NCBI RefSeq assembly: GCF_001577835.2
Contig: NC_029516.1
Coordinates: forward strand, 69,546,380-69,610,379
Direction: 5' to 3'
DNA: 64,000 bases
From: Coturnix japonica
Lineage: Eukaryota > Chordata > Aves > Galliformes > Phasianidae
Part shown: in pieces, positions 51,002-61,400 of the stretch
How positions within the stretch are numbered: position 1 is the first letter of the stretch
How the letters are laid out: the number at the start of each line of letters is the position of its first letter
Made by a program: the position numbers and the translations under genes
The notes under the pieces: generated by a model
The model's database searches: none
What the model saw: the letters and a program-made list of their open reading frames with translations, nothing else
What the model was told of the DNA's origin: nothing

Positions 51002-51900
51002 ATTGACTCCAGCTGTCAACACGACATCCCCATGTCTTTCTGTGAATCAACCAAATCCCAGGGGAGGGGAAGCTGCAGTGATGCGTGTCGATCCTACCCT
51101 GCAGCACACTGCAAGAAAGGATTGGACAGAGCTATGGTATATATGGCATCCTGGGAGCAGAATGGGGAGGAGAGCACACAGGGAGGGACTGCAGCAACAC
51201 CAGTGATGGACTTGAAAGGATCTGTCCACGATTTCAGCAGAGCTTTGGAGGAATTCAGATCTGCATCACAAAGAACTGGAAAAGATCAGCACTGTTGGGA
51301 ATTCAAGATGGCAACAGCAACTGTGTTAAAAAGAAAAGGACACACAGGACTTCATGGACACAGTGCCACCCTTCCTGCTTCTGTGAGCAGGAGCTGCAGC
51401 CACGATGCACCTCCAAACCCAGCGGAGCCTTTCTTCTATCTGCCTCCTCCTCCCCCACACCGTAGGTGTAAGGTACTGCATAGCGATGCCCAAAAGCAAC
51501 GTGGAACTGGTTGAGATGAGCCCGAGCAGCCTCTCATTCTCCAGCCTCCCTTCAGATGCGAGCAGTGCATCCCTGGACCCTTGATACACAGCACTGCTGC
51601 CAAGGCAGCTCTTTGCTGCTGGGTACTGAGCACTGGCCATGCTTCCCCTACACTTCATGGACAGCCATGGCCCTGCAGCTGCCCCTTGGTCCCAGTGCCA
51701 GCCCTGCCCCAGTGGCACCCCCGCCCCCCCCCCTTGGTGTACTTTGCCTCATGCACATCCTATTAGACGTGGCAGTTTGATGTAGCAACGTGTGCCCCCT
51801 TCCCCCGCGTGCGTGTCCGATCTCACGGTTGTATAACCCGAGCGCTCCCCATATATATATATTTACTTAACCATTAAAAGGAAAAGGAAACCCACCCACG
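51002..51900 (+). other. ATN1: ATN1 3' UTR
   Basis: About 0.9 kb follows the stop codon. ATTAAA at 51873-51878 is the likely poly(A) signal. AT dinucleotide runs lie at about 51851-51863 and 51979-52004; the second run is beyond the probable transcript end. Confidence 0.6.
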
Positions 51901-52172
51901 GCCCAGATATGGAAAAAACACCCCCAAACCACGTTCCCCACGCACCCTCCCCACACACACCCCCACCACACATTCTAATAATTTATATATATAAATATAT
52001 ATATGAAGCTCTTCAAAAGAAAAGCGAACGAGCAAACAAAAAACCCTTCCAAGAAGCAGACTGCGTTGTGTTCATTTCTTGCTCGGCGGCCACGTCTATC
52101 CGTCACTCAGCCTGTCACTCAAACCCGCGGTGGGCGGGACTTGCGCTCAGCCGCACCAATAAGAAGCCGCTG

Positions 52173-52180
52173 ATCTGCAT
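52173..52180 (+). promoter_or_regulatory. Octamer-like distal element of U7 gene
   Basis: ATCTGCAT differs by one base from the ATTTGCAT octamer. It lies 184-191 bp upstream of the inferred U7 start, which is the expected distance for the distal sequence element of snRNA genes. A CCAAT box (CACCAATAAG, about 52154) is adjacent and may instead serve C12orf57. Confidence 0.5.
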
Positions 52181-52304
52181 AAAGCCAAGAGCGGCACGGC
52201 CGGGCTGCAGTGTGTTACTACGGCGGCCCGTAGCGCGGAGCGGCTGCGATGTGTGTGGAGCAGCCTTGACCCGCTCGGATGGCGGCCTGGCGCTCGGGGC
52301 CCAC

Positions 52305-52324
52305 TCACCCTTACCTAGGGGCAG
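52305..52324 (+). promoter_or_regulatory. snRNA proximal sequence element (PSE) of U7
   Basis: TCACCCTTACCTAGGGGCAG spans -59 to -40 of the inferred U7 start. The first half agrees well with the vertebrate PSE consensus TCACCNTNA, and the position is that of SNAPc-bound PSEs. No TATA box follows, as expected for an RNA polymerase II type snRNA gene. Confidence 0.7.
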
Positions 52325-52363
52325 CTCTGTGCCTTGTGCCCCCCCGCGCTAAGAGGATTGAGG

Positions 52364-52423
52364 CAGTGATTTCAGCTCTTTTAGTATTTGTCCAGCAGGT
52401 TTCCCGCCCCGCGGGAAGCCCCA
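52364..52423 (+). ncRNA. RNU7-1: U7 small nuclear RNA (histone pre-mRNA 3' processing)
   Basis: U7 snRNA base-pairs with the histone downstream element and guides cleavage of replication-dependent histone pre-mRNAs. The 5' part CAGTGATTTCAGCTCTTTTAG contains the invariant histone-pairing block CAGCTCTTTTAG (52373-52384), identical to human. The special U7 Sm site follows as TATTTGTCCAG (52385-52395; human AATTTGTCTAG). A 3' hairpin is formed by GGTTTCCCGC (52398-52407) and GCGGGAAGCC (52411-52420): ten pairs including one G-U, with a CCC loop. Total length is about 60 nt (human 63). The location between ATN1 and C12orf57 is the known mammalian position. A PSE and an octamer-like element lie upstream. 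The exact 3' end is uncertain and no convincing 3' box was identified. Confidence 0.92.
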
Positions 52424-52496
52424 CAGTGCAGTGCAATGATAGGGAGGCGCTTGGTGTGTGGGAGGTGCCTTGTGGTGAGGGGCAGCGTTAGGCCTC

Positions 52497-53050
52497 ATGG
52501 CGGCCTCCGCACAGGCCGCACCGCCGGCCCTTAGCGCCGAGCAGGCCAAGGGTGAGCGGGGCTGTGTGTGGGCTGGGGTTGTGTGTGGGTGCTGGCTGCC
52601 GTTGTGCTTGTTGTGATGATGTGTGTGACCGCAGTGGTGCTGGCCGAGGTGATCAAGGCCTTCGGGGCGCCTGAGAACGTGCAGCGCATGGACGAGGCCC
52701 GGGAGAACGCGTGTAACGACATGGGCAAGATGCTGCAGTTCCTGCTGCCCGTGGCCACGCAGATCCAGCAGGACGTGATCAAGGCCTACGGCTTCAGCAG
52801 CGACGGCGAAGGTGGGCGGGCCCGGCGGAATCGGGGCAGGGCTCGTTCCGCCCGGCTCCGGCTTCATTCCCTCCCTCCCTACCTCCTCCCTCCCTTCGTA
52901 GGGGTGCTGAAGTTCGCCCGGCTGATCAAATCCTACGAGTCGCAGGACCCGGAGATCGCCAGCATGTCGGGCAAGCTGAAGGCTCTGTTCCTGCCCCCCA
53001 TGACGCTGCCGCCGCACGGGGCTGCTATCGGCGGGGTGGCCGCCTCGTGA
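52497..53050 (+). CDS. C12orf57: C12orf57 homologue (GRCC10, protein C10)
   Basis: This is a small conserved vertebrate protein; loss in humans causes Temtamy syndrome (corpus callosum and eye defects). Its molecular role is poorly defined. Three exons, 52497-52551, 52635-52811 and 52902-53050 (TGA), encode 126 residues, the same length as the human protein, and introns are tiny (83 and 90 bp). Conserved blocks include LSAEQAKVVLAEVI, APENVQRMDEARENACNDMG, KMLQFLLPVATQIQQDVIKA and KLKALFLPPMTLPPHG. No signal peptide or membrane segment is evident. The start codon (CCTCATGG) is only 74 bp after the U7 snRNA 3' end, so its promoter must overlap or flank the U7 gene. Confidence 0.97.
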
Positions 53051-53208
53051 TGCCGGTGATCCCCGGGGCTCCGTCCTGAGCCTTCCCCTATGGCTGGGGC
53101 TGTTTGTGCTGCTGCTCAGCCGGCCACGGGAAACGGAGCAGTTAAACGAGGAAAATAACGGCGTGAGATGAACTGGCCCCTTTGTGCATGTTTCTGTTTT
53201 TGCCTGTG

Positions 53209-53214
53209 AATAAA
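53209..53214 (+). terminator. C12orf57: C12orf57 poly(A) signal AATAAA
   Basis: AATAAA lies about 160 bp after the stop codon. The whole gene including its UTRs therefore fits in under 0.8 kb. Confidence 0.85.
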
Positions 53215-54567
53215 AGACGTCTTGAAAGTGCCCTCGTTGAATTATGAATGGACGTAAGCTGGTGCTGCTATGCAGGTATAGGTCCTTCCTGATGCAGGGC
53301 AGATGTCTTTGCAAGAACAAGTATTTACAGATGTGTTGTTTGAAACGTATCAGGCAACATGTTCCCCAAAACAACACTGTCCCTGAGATGTTGTCCAGTG
53401 TTTAAATGCAGCTAAGGCAGCGCTGCTAATTCATACACTTCCCCATATGCTCCTACAATGAGCTTCTGTGCCTGTATTCTGGTTTCCTGTCTAAATGTGT
53501 GGTCAGACTTGTCGGACATTGTTATAAGAGTGGCAACATGGTGTAGCAAGGACTGGGAATAATTCACAAATGTCTCATTTTAGCCTTCTGGTATGTGTGC
53601 CTGTCGCCCATGGAGGTACTGGGATCTTTGGGAAGGATTGAGAGCCAAGAAGGGCTCCCAGCCACCACGGGCTGAGAGAACAAGCTAGAGCTGTGAGGGC
53701 TGTGTTGGGTTTTGCCTTCTGCACCTTGGTTACAAACCAGGTAGGAATGTAGCCGGTGAGGGTGTGAGCAGAGTGGATAGGAAATAGGAAGAGCAGTCCA
53801 TCCCTTCCGTTTCTACCTACCTCTGCCAGCCTGGCCTTTCCCCACCCCTTTACTTATTTATTAACTACAACCCAGGAAGTGTTTTGCAAATGGTGCAAAC
53901 CAAGCCCTCTGCCTGGGGCCTGCTTTTTGCCTAGCCTGGAGCTACCACCTTTACTCTGCCCAGAAACAAACAGAGCTCAGTCAGGATCCTGCCTGCGTGG
54001 ATCAGACACGGGTGAGTCACGGGACACACGACAGACCCAACAGCCACTCCTTCCTGCCATGATCACCCAGCCATGGCAGCGGAGCTCAAGTCCACCCCTG
54101 CTGCTTCCAACCTTGCTTTATTTCCTCCCGTAGGACCCCCTGGTTTAGGGGTGTTGTACTTCCTCCAACAGCTGCTGTTCATACCCCAGCAGTGGGGATC
54201 TGCGTGTCAAGATCCCGATGCCATCCTGTGGGTGAGTGCTCTGTGTGTTAGATAAGGCAAGAAAACAGAGTTTTGTGTGTGTGTGTAACAAAGACACTGG
54301 CAGTAGGAATTGGGCACACATGGGAAAGATATGCCTTAAGCAAGGTGCTGGAGGACTAGAGCTTTGGTGTTATTGCTGTTACCATTGCTCCTCCTTGCTT
54401 GGATAATGAGCGAGTAGTTTGTGATGCCCAACCCACTGCCATTATCCTGCAAGCTGTGGAGATGCAGCATTTCAAAATGTTTTTGGACAGAGGGTTGGCC
54501 TTTTGAATCTGAGCTATTTTCGATTGCTACAGTTTTATTTCTCCTTTATGGAAGAGCAGGGCATGCG

Positions 54568-54636
54568 GTCTTTACCATCAGTATAAATGGATGTTCTGTT
54601 GCAGTCTTTACCATCAGTATAAATGGGTGTTCTGTT
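54568..54636 (+). repeat. Short direct duplication, period 36 bp
   Basis: GTCTTTACCATCAGTATAAA plus TGGATGTTCTGTT occurs at 54568-54600 and again, with one change, at 54604-54636. The near identity suggests a recent slippage event. Confidence 0.9.
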
Positions 54637-55000
54637 TTGAGGACTGCAATGGTATGGAGTAAAGAAATGCAATTTGCACTAGCCTGAATAGAACCTCCTG
54701 GTCAGATGGTCACACAACCTTAGAGAGCATCTACTTTGGCAGGTTATAGGGTGATGGTCCATATGCCCATTCCCTAGGACCAGATGGCCTTCACTGCTAT
54801 GTACTTCTGGGCAGAACCGTAAGACTGCCTGTCGCAGTGCTGAGAATTAGAAATGGCAATTAACTGGTTTTAGAAAGTTATTCAGGATAATAGGATGGAA
54901 GCTGACTCAACGATTGCAGGAGGACTTTATGATAGTGGAATAACAGGCAGTTGATCAGGAGCTGAAATTCAATATAGGCATATGTAAAATGATGTTCTTA

Positions 55001-55258
55001 GGATCATAGAATGGTTTGGGTTGGAAGGGATCTTAAAGATGATCTTGTTCTAGTCCTCTCTGTTGTGACTCCCATCATCTCTAAACCCCCCAGTCCCCAT
55101 TTTAGATAGTCTCAGACTGCTGTTAAATTCCTTAGCAAGTGTCTTTTCTCCAGACTGAACAAACCTAGCTCTCATTTTCTGTGGTGAACCCAAGCTCCTC
55201 ATTGTCCTGATGGCCCAGTTTCTCAGTGTCCTTTTTAACAGCAGTTCAGTGCCTTTTA
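55001..55258 (-). mobile_element. CR1 LINE 3' fragment
   Basis: GGATCATAGAATGGTTTGGG TTGGAAGGGATCTTAAAGAT is the complement of the CR1 3' end, and CTCCAGACTGAACAAACC and CCCAGTTTCTCAGTGTCC follow in the expected order. The middle is shortened and diverged, so this is an older copy. Confidence 0.88.
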
Positions 55259-55559
55259 AGTACTGTTAACTGTTTAAGAATATCACCAAGAGCTCCGTTC
55301 TGAGGTGGGATATGTATGAATGACAAGGAGTGTGGGGTGGTATGGATATCTAGGGCAATAGGGGCCCATGGTGTCTTGGAACTTCACCTCTGAACAGCTG
55401 TGGAATCCTGAACAACAGCACATCCTGGTGGTTGTTGGGATTCTAGAGAGACACAAGTCACTGCAGTGTGCTGAGGCCTGGCCAAAGCCTACTGAGCCTT
55501 TGTCAGTACTATTCAGCACACTTGAGGGTGAGAAAATACCTCCGAATCTGATGACAGTG

Positions 55560-57110
55560 CAATGAATGGTCCCTGCAACTCCTCCAACTCCTGTGACAGA
55601 CCCTGTGACTGCTCCAACTCCTGATGTTACTCCAAGCACTGTGACAGGCCCTAGAATTGCTCCAGTCTTTGTGACGGACCCTGCGGTTGCTCTAACCCTT
55701 CTGATGGGCCCTGTGGTTGCCCCAGACTCTTACGAAAGGCCCTGTGGTCACTCCAATCCCTGTGACAAGCCCTGTAGCTCATTCACAGAACCAACCAGTG
55801 CCAACATCAATTATCCCTATACACAAGAGTTTAAAATGGCTGCAGAAAACAGCCAGCTTATTTAGCAAGGAGAGAAACTCCTGCTTAGACAGAAGGAGGT
55901 GAAGATGAAGCAGATGAAGCAGAGCCATAACAAGAATGAGAGGAGCAGCGGGAGAGAACTCATAAAGGAGGCGTAACATCTGACCCCTAACCTTGGGTGA
56001 GCTGCAAGATATGCAAAAAGATTTCAGCCTCCAGCCAGCTGGAGGAAAGGGACAATCCATTTTATTGGACTATGTGGACTTGACGGCCTGGCACATTAGT
56101 ACCACGGGAGTGTAAGGCTCTAGTGGACACCAGTGCACAGTGTACCCTAATGTCATCAAGTCATAAAGGGGCAGAACCCACCTGTATTTCTGGAGGGACA
56201 GAGGGATGCCTTTTCATACTGTTTCTCACATTATCCTGTATCTGGACAAAATGTCTTCTATACAGCTAGACAAAACCATAATGTGATGGGTGAGCAATTG
56301 GGTGCTGCCTCACTTTGATCATTGTGTTCAGTTTTGGGTGCCACAGTATAAAAAGGACTTAAAACTATTAGAGAGTGTCCAAAGGAAGGCTTACTAAGAT
56401 GGTGGAAGGTCTAGAGGGGAAGATACATGAGAAATGGCTCAAGTCCTTGGGTTTTTTAAGCCAAGAGAAGAGGAGACTGAGGGAAGACCTCATCGTGGCC
56501 TACAGCTCCTCATGAGGATCTCCTCTCTCTGATGACAAGTGATAGAACCTGAGGGAATGGCATGAAGCTGCAACAGGAAAGGTTCAGGCTGGATATCAGG
56601 AAAAGGTTCTTCAGTGGAGGGTGATTGGGCCCCAAAACAGAATCTCCTGGGGAAGTGATCACAGTCCTGAGTTTGCTGAGGCTTAAGAAGCATCTGGATG
56701 ATGTTTTCAGACATGTGGTCTTGTGTGGAGTCGGGAGTTGGACTCCATGATCCTTATGGGTCCTTTCCAACTTGAGCTATTGTACTATTTGCTATGTATA
56801 CACTACCTGAGTGTGAAAAGCAACATGACTTGTTCACTGATGGGTCCTGTTGTATTGTGGGAAAGCATTAGAGGTGGAAGGCTGCTGTATGGAGTCCTAC
56901 ATGATGAGTTGCAGAAGCTACTGAAGTTGCATTGAGGCAATTTGCAGAAGTGAAGGCCATCCAATGAGCTTTAAATATTACTGAAGAAAGAAGTGGCCAG
57001 TGCTGCACTGACTCCTGGGTGATGACAAATGCAACAACCACCAAGTGACTGGAAATATACCCATGTCCTGTGCCACTGTGTGAAACCATCTAGAGTTGGT
57101 TTTCCCTTCA
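55560..57110 (+). mobile_element. Decayed endogenous retrovirus fossil, ERV-L-like
   Basis: Three parts follow each other in retroviral order on the + strand. First is a Pro/Thr/Val-rich repetitive stretch and a charged gag-like segment (about 55560-56050). Next comes a short protease-like part around the motif LVDTSAQCT (about 56100-56210). Last is an RNase H-like part with FTDGSC-type and TDSW-type motifs (about 56830-57090). These resemble avian ERV-L family proteins as I know them. The copy is heavily broken, lacks most of its internal region and has no clear LTR pair. A CR1 LINE (56325-56798) is nested inside. The degree of decay suggests an old insertion, probably tens of millions of years. 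Confidence 0.6.
56325..56798 (+). mobile_element. CR1 LINE 3' part, nested in the ERV fossil
   Basis: Here CR1 reads on the + strand: TTCAGTTTTGGGTGCCACAG, AGAGTGTCCAAAGGAAGG, AAGCCAAGAGAAGAGGAGAC, GACCTCATCGTGGCCTACAG, GGTTCAGGCTGGATATCAGG and GGGTCCTTTCCAACTTGAG appear in consensus order, ending in a degenerate ATTCTATG-like tail. It separates the protease-like and RNase H-like parts of the surrounding fossil, so it is the younger insertion. Confidence 0.88.
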
Positions 57111-58463
57111 TAGCATCTGGTATAATGCTGTGTTTTGGTTCTAGGAGTATAACACCTCTGGTAACACACCAGTGCTTTTAGTTGGTAGTATATTCGTTGT
57201 ATAACATTTCCTTCATTGAGTCTCTGTGCCTTTAAAGTTTCCCTCTTTTAATATCAGTTTTAAGTCAGTGCAGCTGGATTCCTGCAGCTTACCACATCCC
57301 ATCTTATCGTCTGTGTGTGAAACTGGAAGTGTTTTAAAAGAAGCTGTTTTTTTGTTGCCTGATCTGTCTTTCTAGCAATGAAGTTTAGTTTCCCCATTTG
57401 TGTCTCCTGTACTTCCCTCTGCTGTTAGTTTCTGTATGTCTTGACCATTGTGAGCAGCCTGTTCAGTTCTTTGCAAGATTTCTTGGTCGTGGTATGTAGG
57501 GAAGTCTGCAACTGCTGCTGTGTGAAATGAACAAATCTCTTGCTGTTCCTGCTGCCGACATCACACATCTCAGCTACCCTGTGTGGTAGCTGTGCTTAGA
57601 GTGCTGGCCTATGCCTCTTAAATTCTGCACACCTGGCTTTACTCGGATTCCCCCTTTGGCTGCTTAGAGCACATGGGATGTTTACCTGCCTATTGGGGTG
57701 GTGGAGGTTTCAGCTGCATGGCTGAGAGGAGCCCTGCAGAGCCAGGTGCATTGCACCATGCAGGTGGTCATGATTTGTAGGCTGCTTTATTGCTGAATGT
57801 GTACCAGCATGTGCTGCCCATTTTACCCTTGCAGATGTGTGGATGACCTTAAGGGAGCTGTGGTCACCTTAGTACCACTGCAAGGACTTTGGTGTGGGGA
57901 GCAGTTGTGTTTCTTACCGACCTCACGGGAAAGAAGGAGAACAGAGGTCTTGCAGAACTGAAATCTGTGACCACAGCTGGGTCCCTAAAAGCACTTATAG
58001 AGCCAAACCTGATGTGGAAAAAAAAAAAAGAGAAAAAAAAGCAAGGGCCTGAGAATAACAAGGGGCTGGGGAGGAAAGACACAAAAGGAGAAGCAGAAGT
58101 GTGTGCAAAGCAGCTTGGGGCTGAGGAGCTGATGGTTCAGAGTGCTTCCTGTTCCTGGAGCCGCGTGCGTTCAGCTGCGCACCAGGCTGCTCCTACCCCT
58201 GCACTACAGCAGCGCACAGAGAGCCAGGAGATCAAGGCACATATCCAGAACCAGTGATGGAGAGGCACTGAATGGGCTGACGGTAGACTGCAGGAGGGAT
58301 ACATGGCCAGCTCCCAAGAGAAGCAGAAACAACTTAGTATCGGTTGCTCCATCGCTCATCTCCAACTTCCCTTTTCTCACCAGCGCAAAGTGACTTTTCC
58401 TCTGTATTTTTTGAGTTGCTTTGGTGATAGCCACTTGACCTCCCCTTCTTTTTTCCCTTCACA

Positions 58464-61400
58464 ATGGTGAGGTAAGAGGGTCTGACAAGTGTGTGTGCGT
58501 GTGTGTGTGTGTAGGCAGGGGAACAAGCTCAGAGGGGATCACACTGATAGCTGTATCTCAGCTGTAATCCTTCATAGGCTTGGGAAAATGGTGGGTACAA
58601 AGGGTGCTTGTGCTGTTGCTGGCTGTCATCTGCATAGGTCTACCTAAGGAAGATGACTGGAAGCCATTCTTCACTGTACAACAGTGGTACCTGGCATTTT
58701 ATGTTTACTTGTTTCTGTTTTCATCTCCTTTTGTAGGTGGTTTCATCGTGACCTGAGTGGGCTGGAAGCTGAAGCCTTACTGAAGGGACGAGGTGTCCAT
58801 GGGAGCTTTCTAGCCAGACCCAGTCGAAAGAATCAAGGGGATTTTTCCCTTTCAGTTAGGTAGGTAATTTGGACTTCAACTGCTGTCTTTCCAAGGTTAC
58901 ATGTGCAACATGCTTAGGTCCTCATTTGTCCTACGGTCTCTCCTTCAACCTGTCCTTATTCCTCTGACTTCTATCCAAGCTGTAAAAGGACCTGAGCTAT
59001 CCAGACCCTTCTAGACTCTGCCTTAACTTTCCTCAAGAGCTTCTTCTTCCAGCCATCTCCTTCCACTGGGATGGTTTGCTGCAGTTCCATGTTAGGAGGT
59101 GATGCAGGAAGGGGCTCCACATTTTCTGGTTTTTATTCAGCCATCTCACCAGTCTACTCTGTGCCTCATCCCTCAGGGTTGGTGATCAGGTAACCCACAT
59201 CCGTATCCAGAACACTGGGGATTTCTATGACCTGTATGGAGGGGAGAAGTTTGCCACCCTTGCAGAGCTGGTGCAGTACTACACGCAGCAGCAGGGCTCA
59301 CTGCAAGACAAAGATGGAACCATCATTGACTTGCGATATCCGCTCAACTGTTCTGATCCCACTACAGAGAGGTATGGAGAAAACCAAGCATTGGTATGGC
59401 TGTGGTGATGTTTCATGCCCTTCTCTCTTCCTTGCCCACATCTCTAGAGAGAACCTTGCAAAATGCATCTCCTGGCTCCCGCATCCTCCTGTGTTTCTGC
59501 AGAGACACCATCCTCAGCAGTAGCTGGATGTAGCTTGACAGCAGAGCAGACTTGATGGGGATCTATTCATACTTCCAGTTTCTTGTCGCCTTTGTGATTT
59601 CTGTACTGTTCATAAAAAGCAGGGGTTGTGGCGTTAGTTATGTATCCTCAGTGGTACGTGGGGGTGACTTGGTGTGTGGGAGCCCTCAGCCTTGCCCCAG
59701 ACCTGCTCATTTGGTCCTGGTTGACTCATGTGGCTGAGTGGGGCCCACATTCACCTGCTATTCCCAGCCTGCTGAGTCTCCTTCCTGTCCCCACTTTGCA
59801 TACCTCTCTGACACAAAGTTCCTAAACCAAATCAGGTGGTTTTGCCCTTGCATCAAGTGTTCAGGCTTGCTGATGCAGCTTGGGGAGTGTCATGTTGTGC
59901 TCTGGGATGGGGACACACTGCTTCCTGGGGTGCAGACAGGTCCTCCTCGTGCACCTGGGAACAGGGAACTGCAATGCTGGCTGAGAAGCAGCTTGGTACA
60001 CCCTGTGTTGCCCCTGTGTCCCGGCTGTCCGCTCCACTCAAGGCCGTTGGGCTGTGGCCCTTCAGCTTCCTCCCTTCCTCCTGCGGTTGGAAACTTCTCC
60101 CCCCAGCTCTTACGAAAGCTCCTCTCACTCTCTCCCCAAGTGATTTTCCATCACGTGGGTTTGAAGAGCTGGGCTGTGCTGGGGGAGGGAAGGGGGGAAC
60201 AGGGCACATTAACTCCTTCCTTCCTGTGGAGGAATGGCCCGCAGACCCCTTTCTTGATCAAGAGGGCGGTCAGCTGTTCCCCAGGGCAGGTGTTGGCTGG
60301 ACACTTACTTGGGAAGAGCGTCAGAAATTAATAACTGCCATGCAATGGAAGTCCCGAGCTACTTCTTGCGGAGAATGGGGTGAAGATCAATAGAAATGAA
60401 AGCTCGCCCCAGCTAGCTTAGGCATGGTGACTGACTGTGACATCTTGCTCTCAAAAGGATCCTTAGGTGATGTGTAGAGGAATGTGTTGTGCTGAGCAGA
60501 ACAGGGGTGAACGAATGCCCTGTTTCTGTGACTATGGCATAGGCTCCTGAACTATTTTAATGCTTGGGGATAGTGGAGGAGCTGTAGCAATTCAAAGTCC
60601 ATCATTAATACCACTACTGCTCCAGACCTCCATCACTCATTACTCAGTCGGCAGCAAACCTGCTGCTATGGATCTGCCCACACTCAGCATCTGCCTGGCC
60701 TTGACTGCAGTGCGTGCAGTGATGTGTGGAGCATATCTGGTGCTTATTGCAGTACCTGAAGTGAGCAGAGCAGGAAGAGGCATTGCAATTCAGCCTGATG
60801 CAAGAACTACCTGCTTTTGAAATGCTGCTCACTGGGGAGATGGCCAAAATGGAGGTGGCTGCAGTTGCTGGGTGCTCTGTGGAATAGGATAGAGCTGGCC
60901 CAGACACAGATGGGCCTGTTTGAGCCAGACCATCCTTGCTGGAGAAGGGCACAATCTGCTCTCTGATACCTAAGTGGGAAGCACTCAGCACACAGGCATA
61001 GGGGCTGTGGTAGCCCCTGGGCTCAGGTATATCCAGATCCAGCAGAGCTACACAAGCAAGGTGGTACTGGAAGGAGTGGGATGATTCAGAACATCTCACA
61101 GCATCTCAAATTAGTACAATTTGCATGTCTCCCTACTTTGCAGCTCAGTAATGTCCTCAGCACCTTCTGGAATGGTAAGCATTGCTTACCTGTGTTGTTG
61201 TGTCCAACACGGCTGGATCACATTTGGTGATTTCCCACTGTACCTTCTGCTCCTTGATCCCTTCTAGCTCCACTCAGCCCTTGCCCTTTCCTTTTCTTGG
61301 CAGCTTTCTAACTGCTGTGTCACCTAATTTTCCCAAGATCTTACTTCTCTGTTGGTATCCCTCCCTTCCTCCTTCCTCTATTTCTCCCCTCATCTTTCTT

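Larger units (their letters stand above)
53235..58463. other. C12orf57-PTPN6 intergenic region
   Basis: About 5.2 kb without a recognised gene. It contains a 36-bp direct duplication (54568-54636), CR1 pieces (55001-55258 and 56325-56798), an ERV fossil (about 55560-57110) and an A-rich run (58018-58040). The last kilobase probably includes the PTPN6 promoter; no TATA box was identified. Confidence 0.6.

Noticed and set aside
57110-57190. Short tract after the ERV fossil reminiscent of an avian LTR (ctgtgttttggttctagg, then taacacacc)
   Set aside because: Too short and too diverged to name, and no partner repeat was found at the left end.
57889-58257. Open frame of 122 codons upstream of PTPN6
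   Set aside because: It includes an A-rich run translated as poly-Lys, has no known domain and no splice or promoter support.
57850-58463. RUNX-like ACCACA motifs before PTPN6
   Set aside because: Six-base motifs occur often by chance; without ChIP data they are not worth listing as sites.
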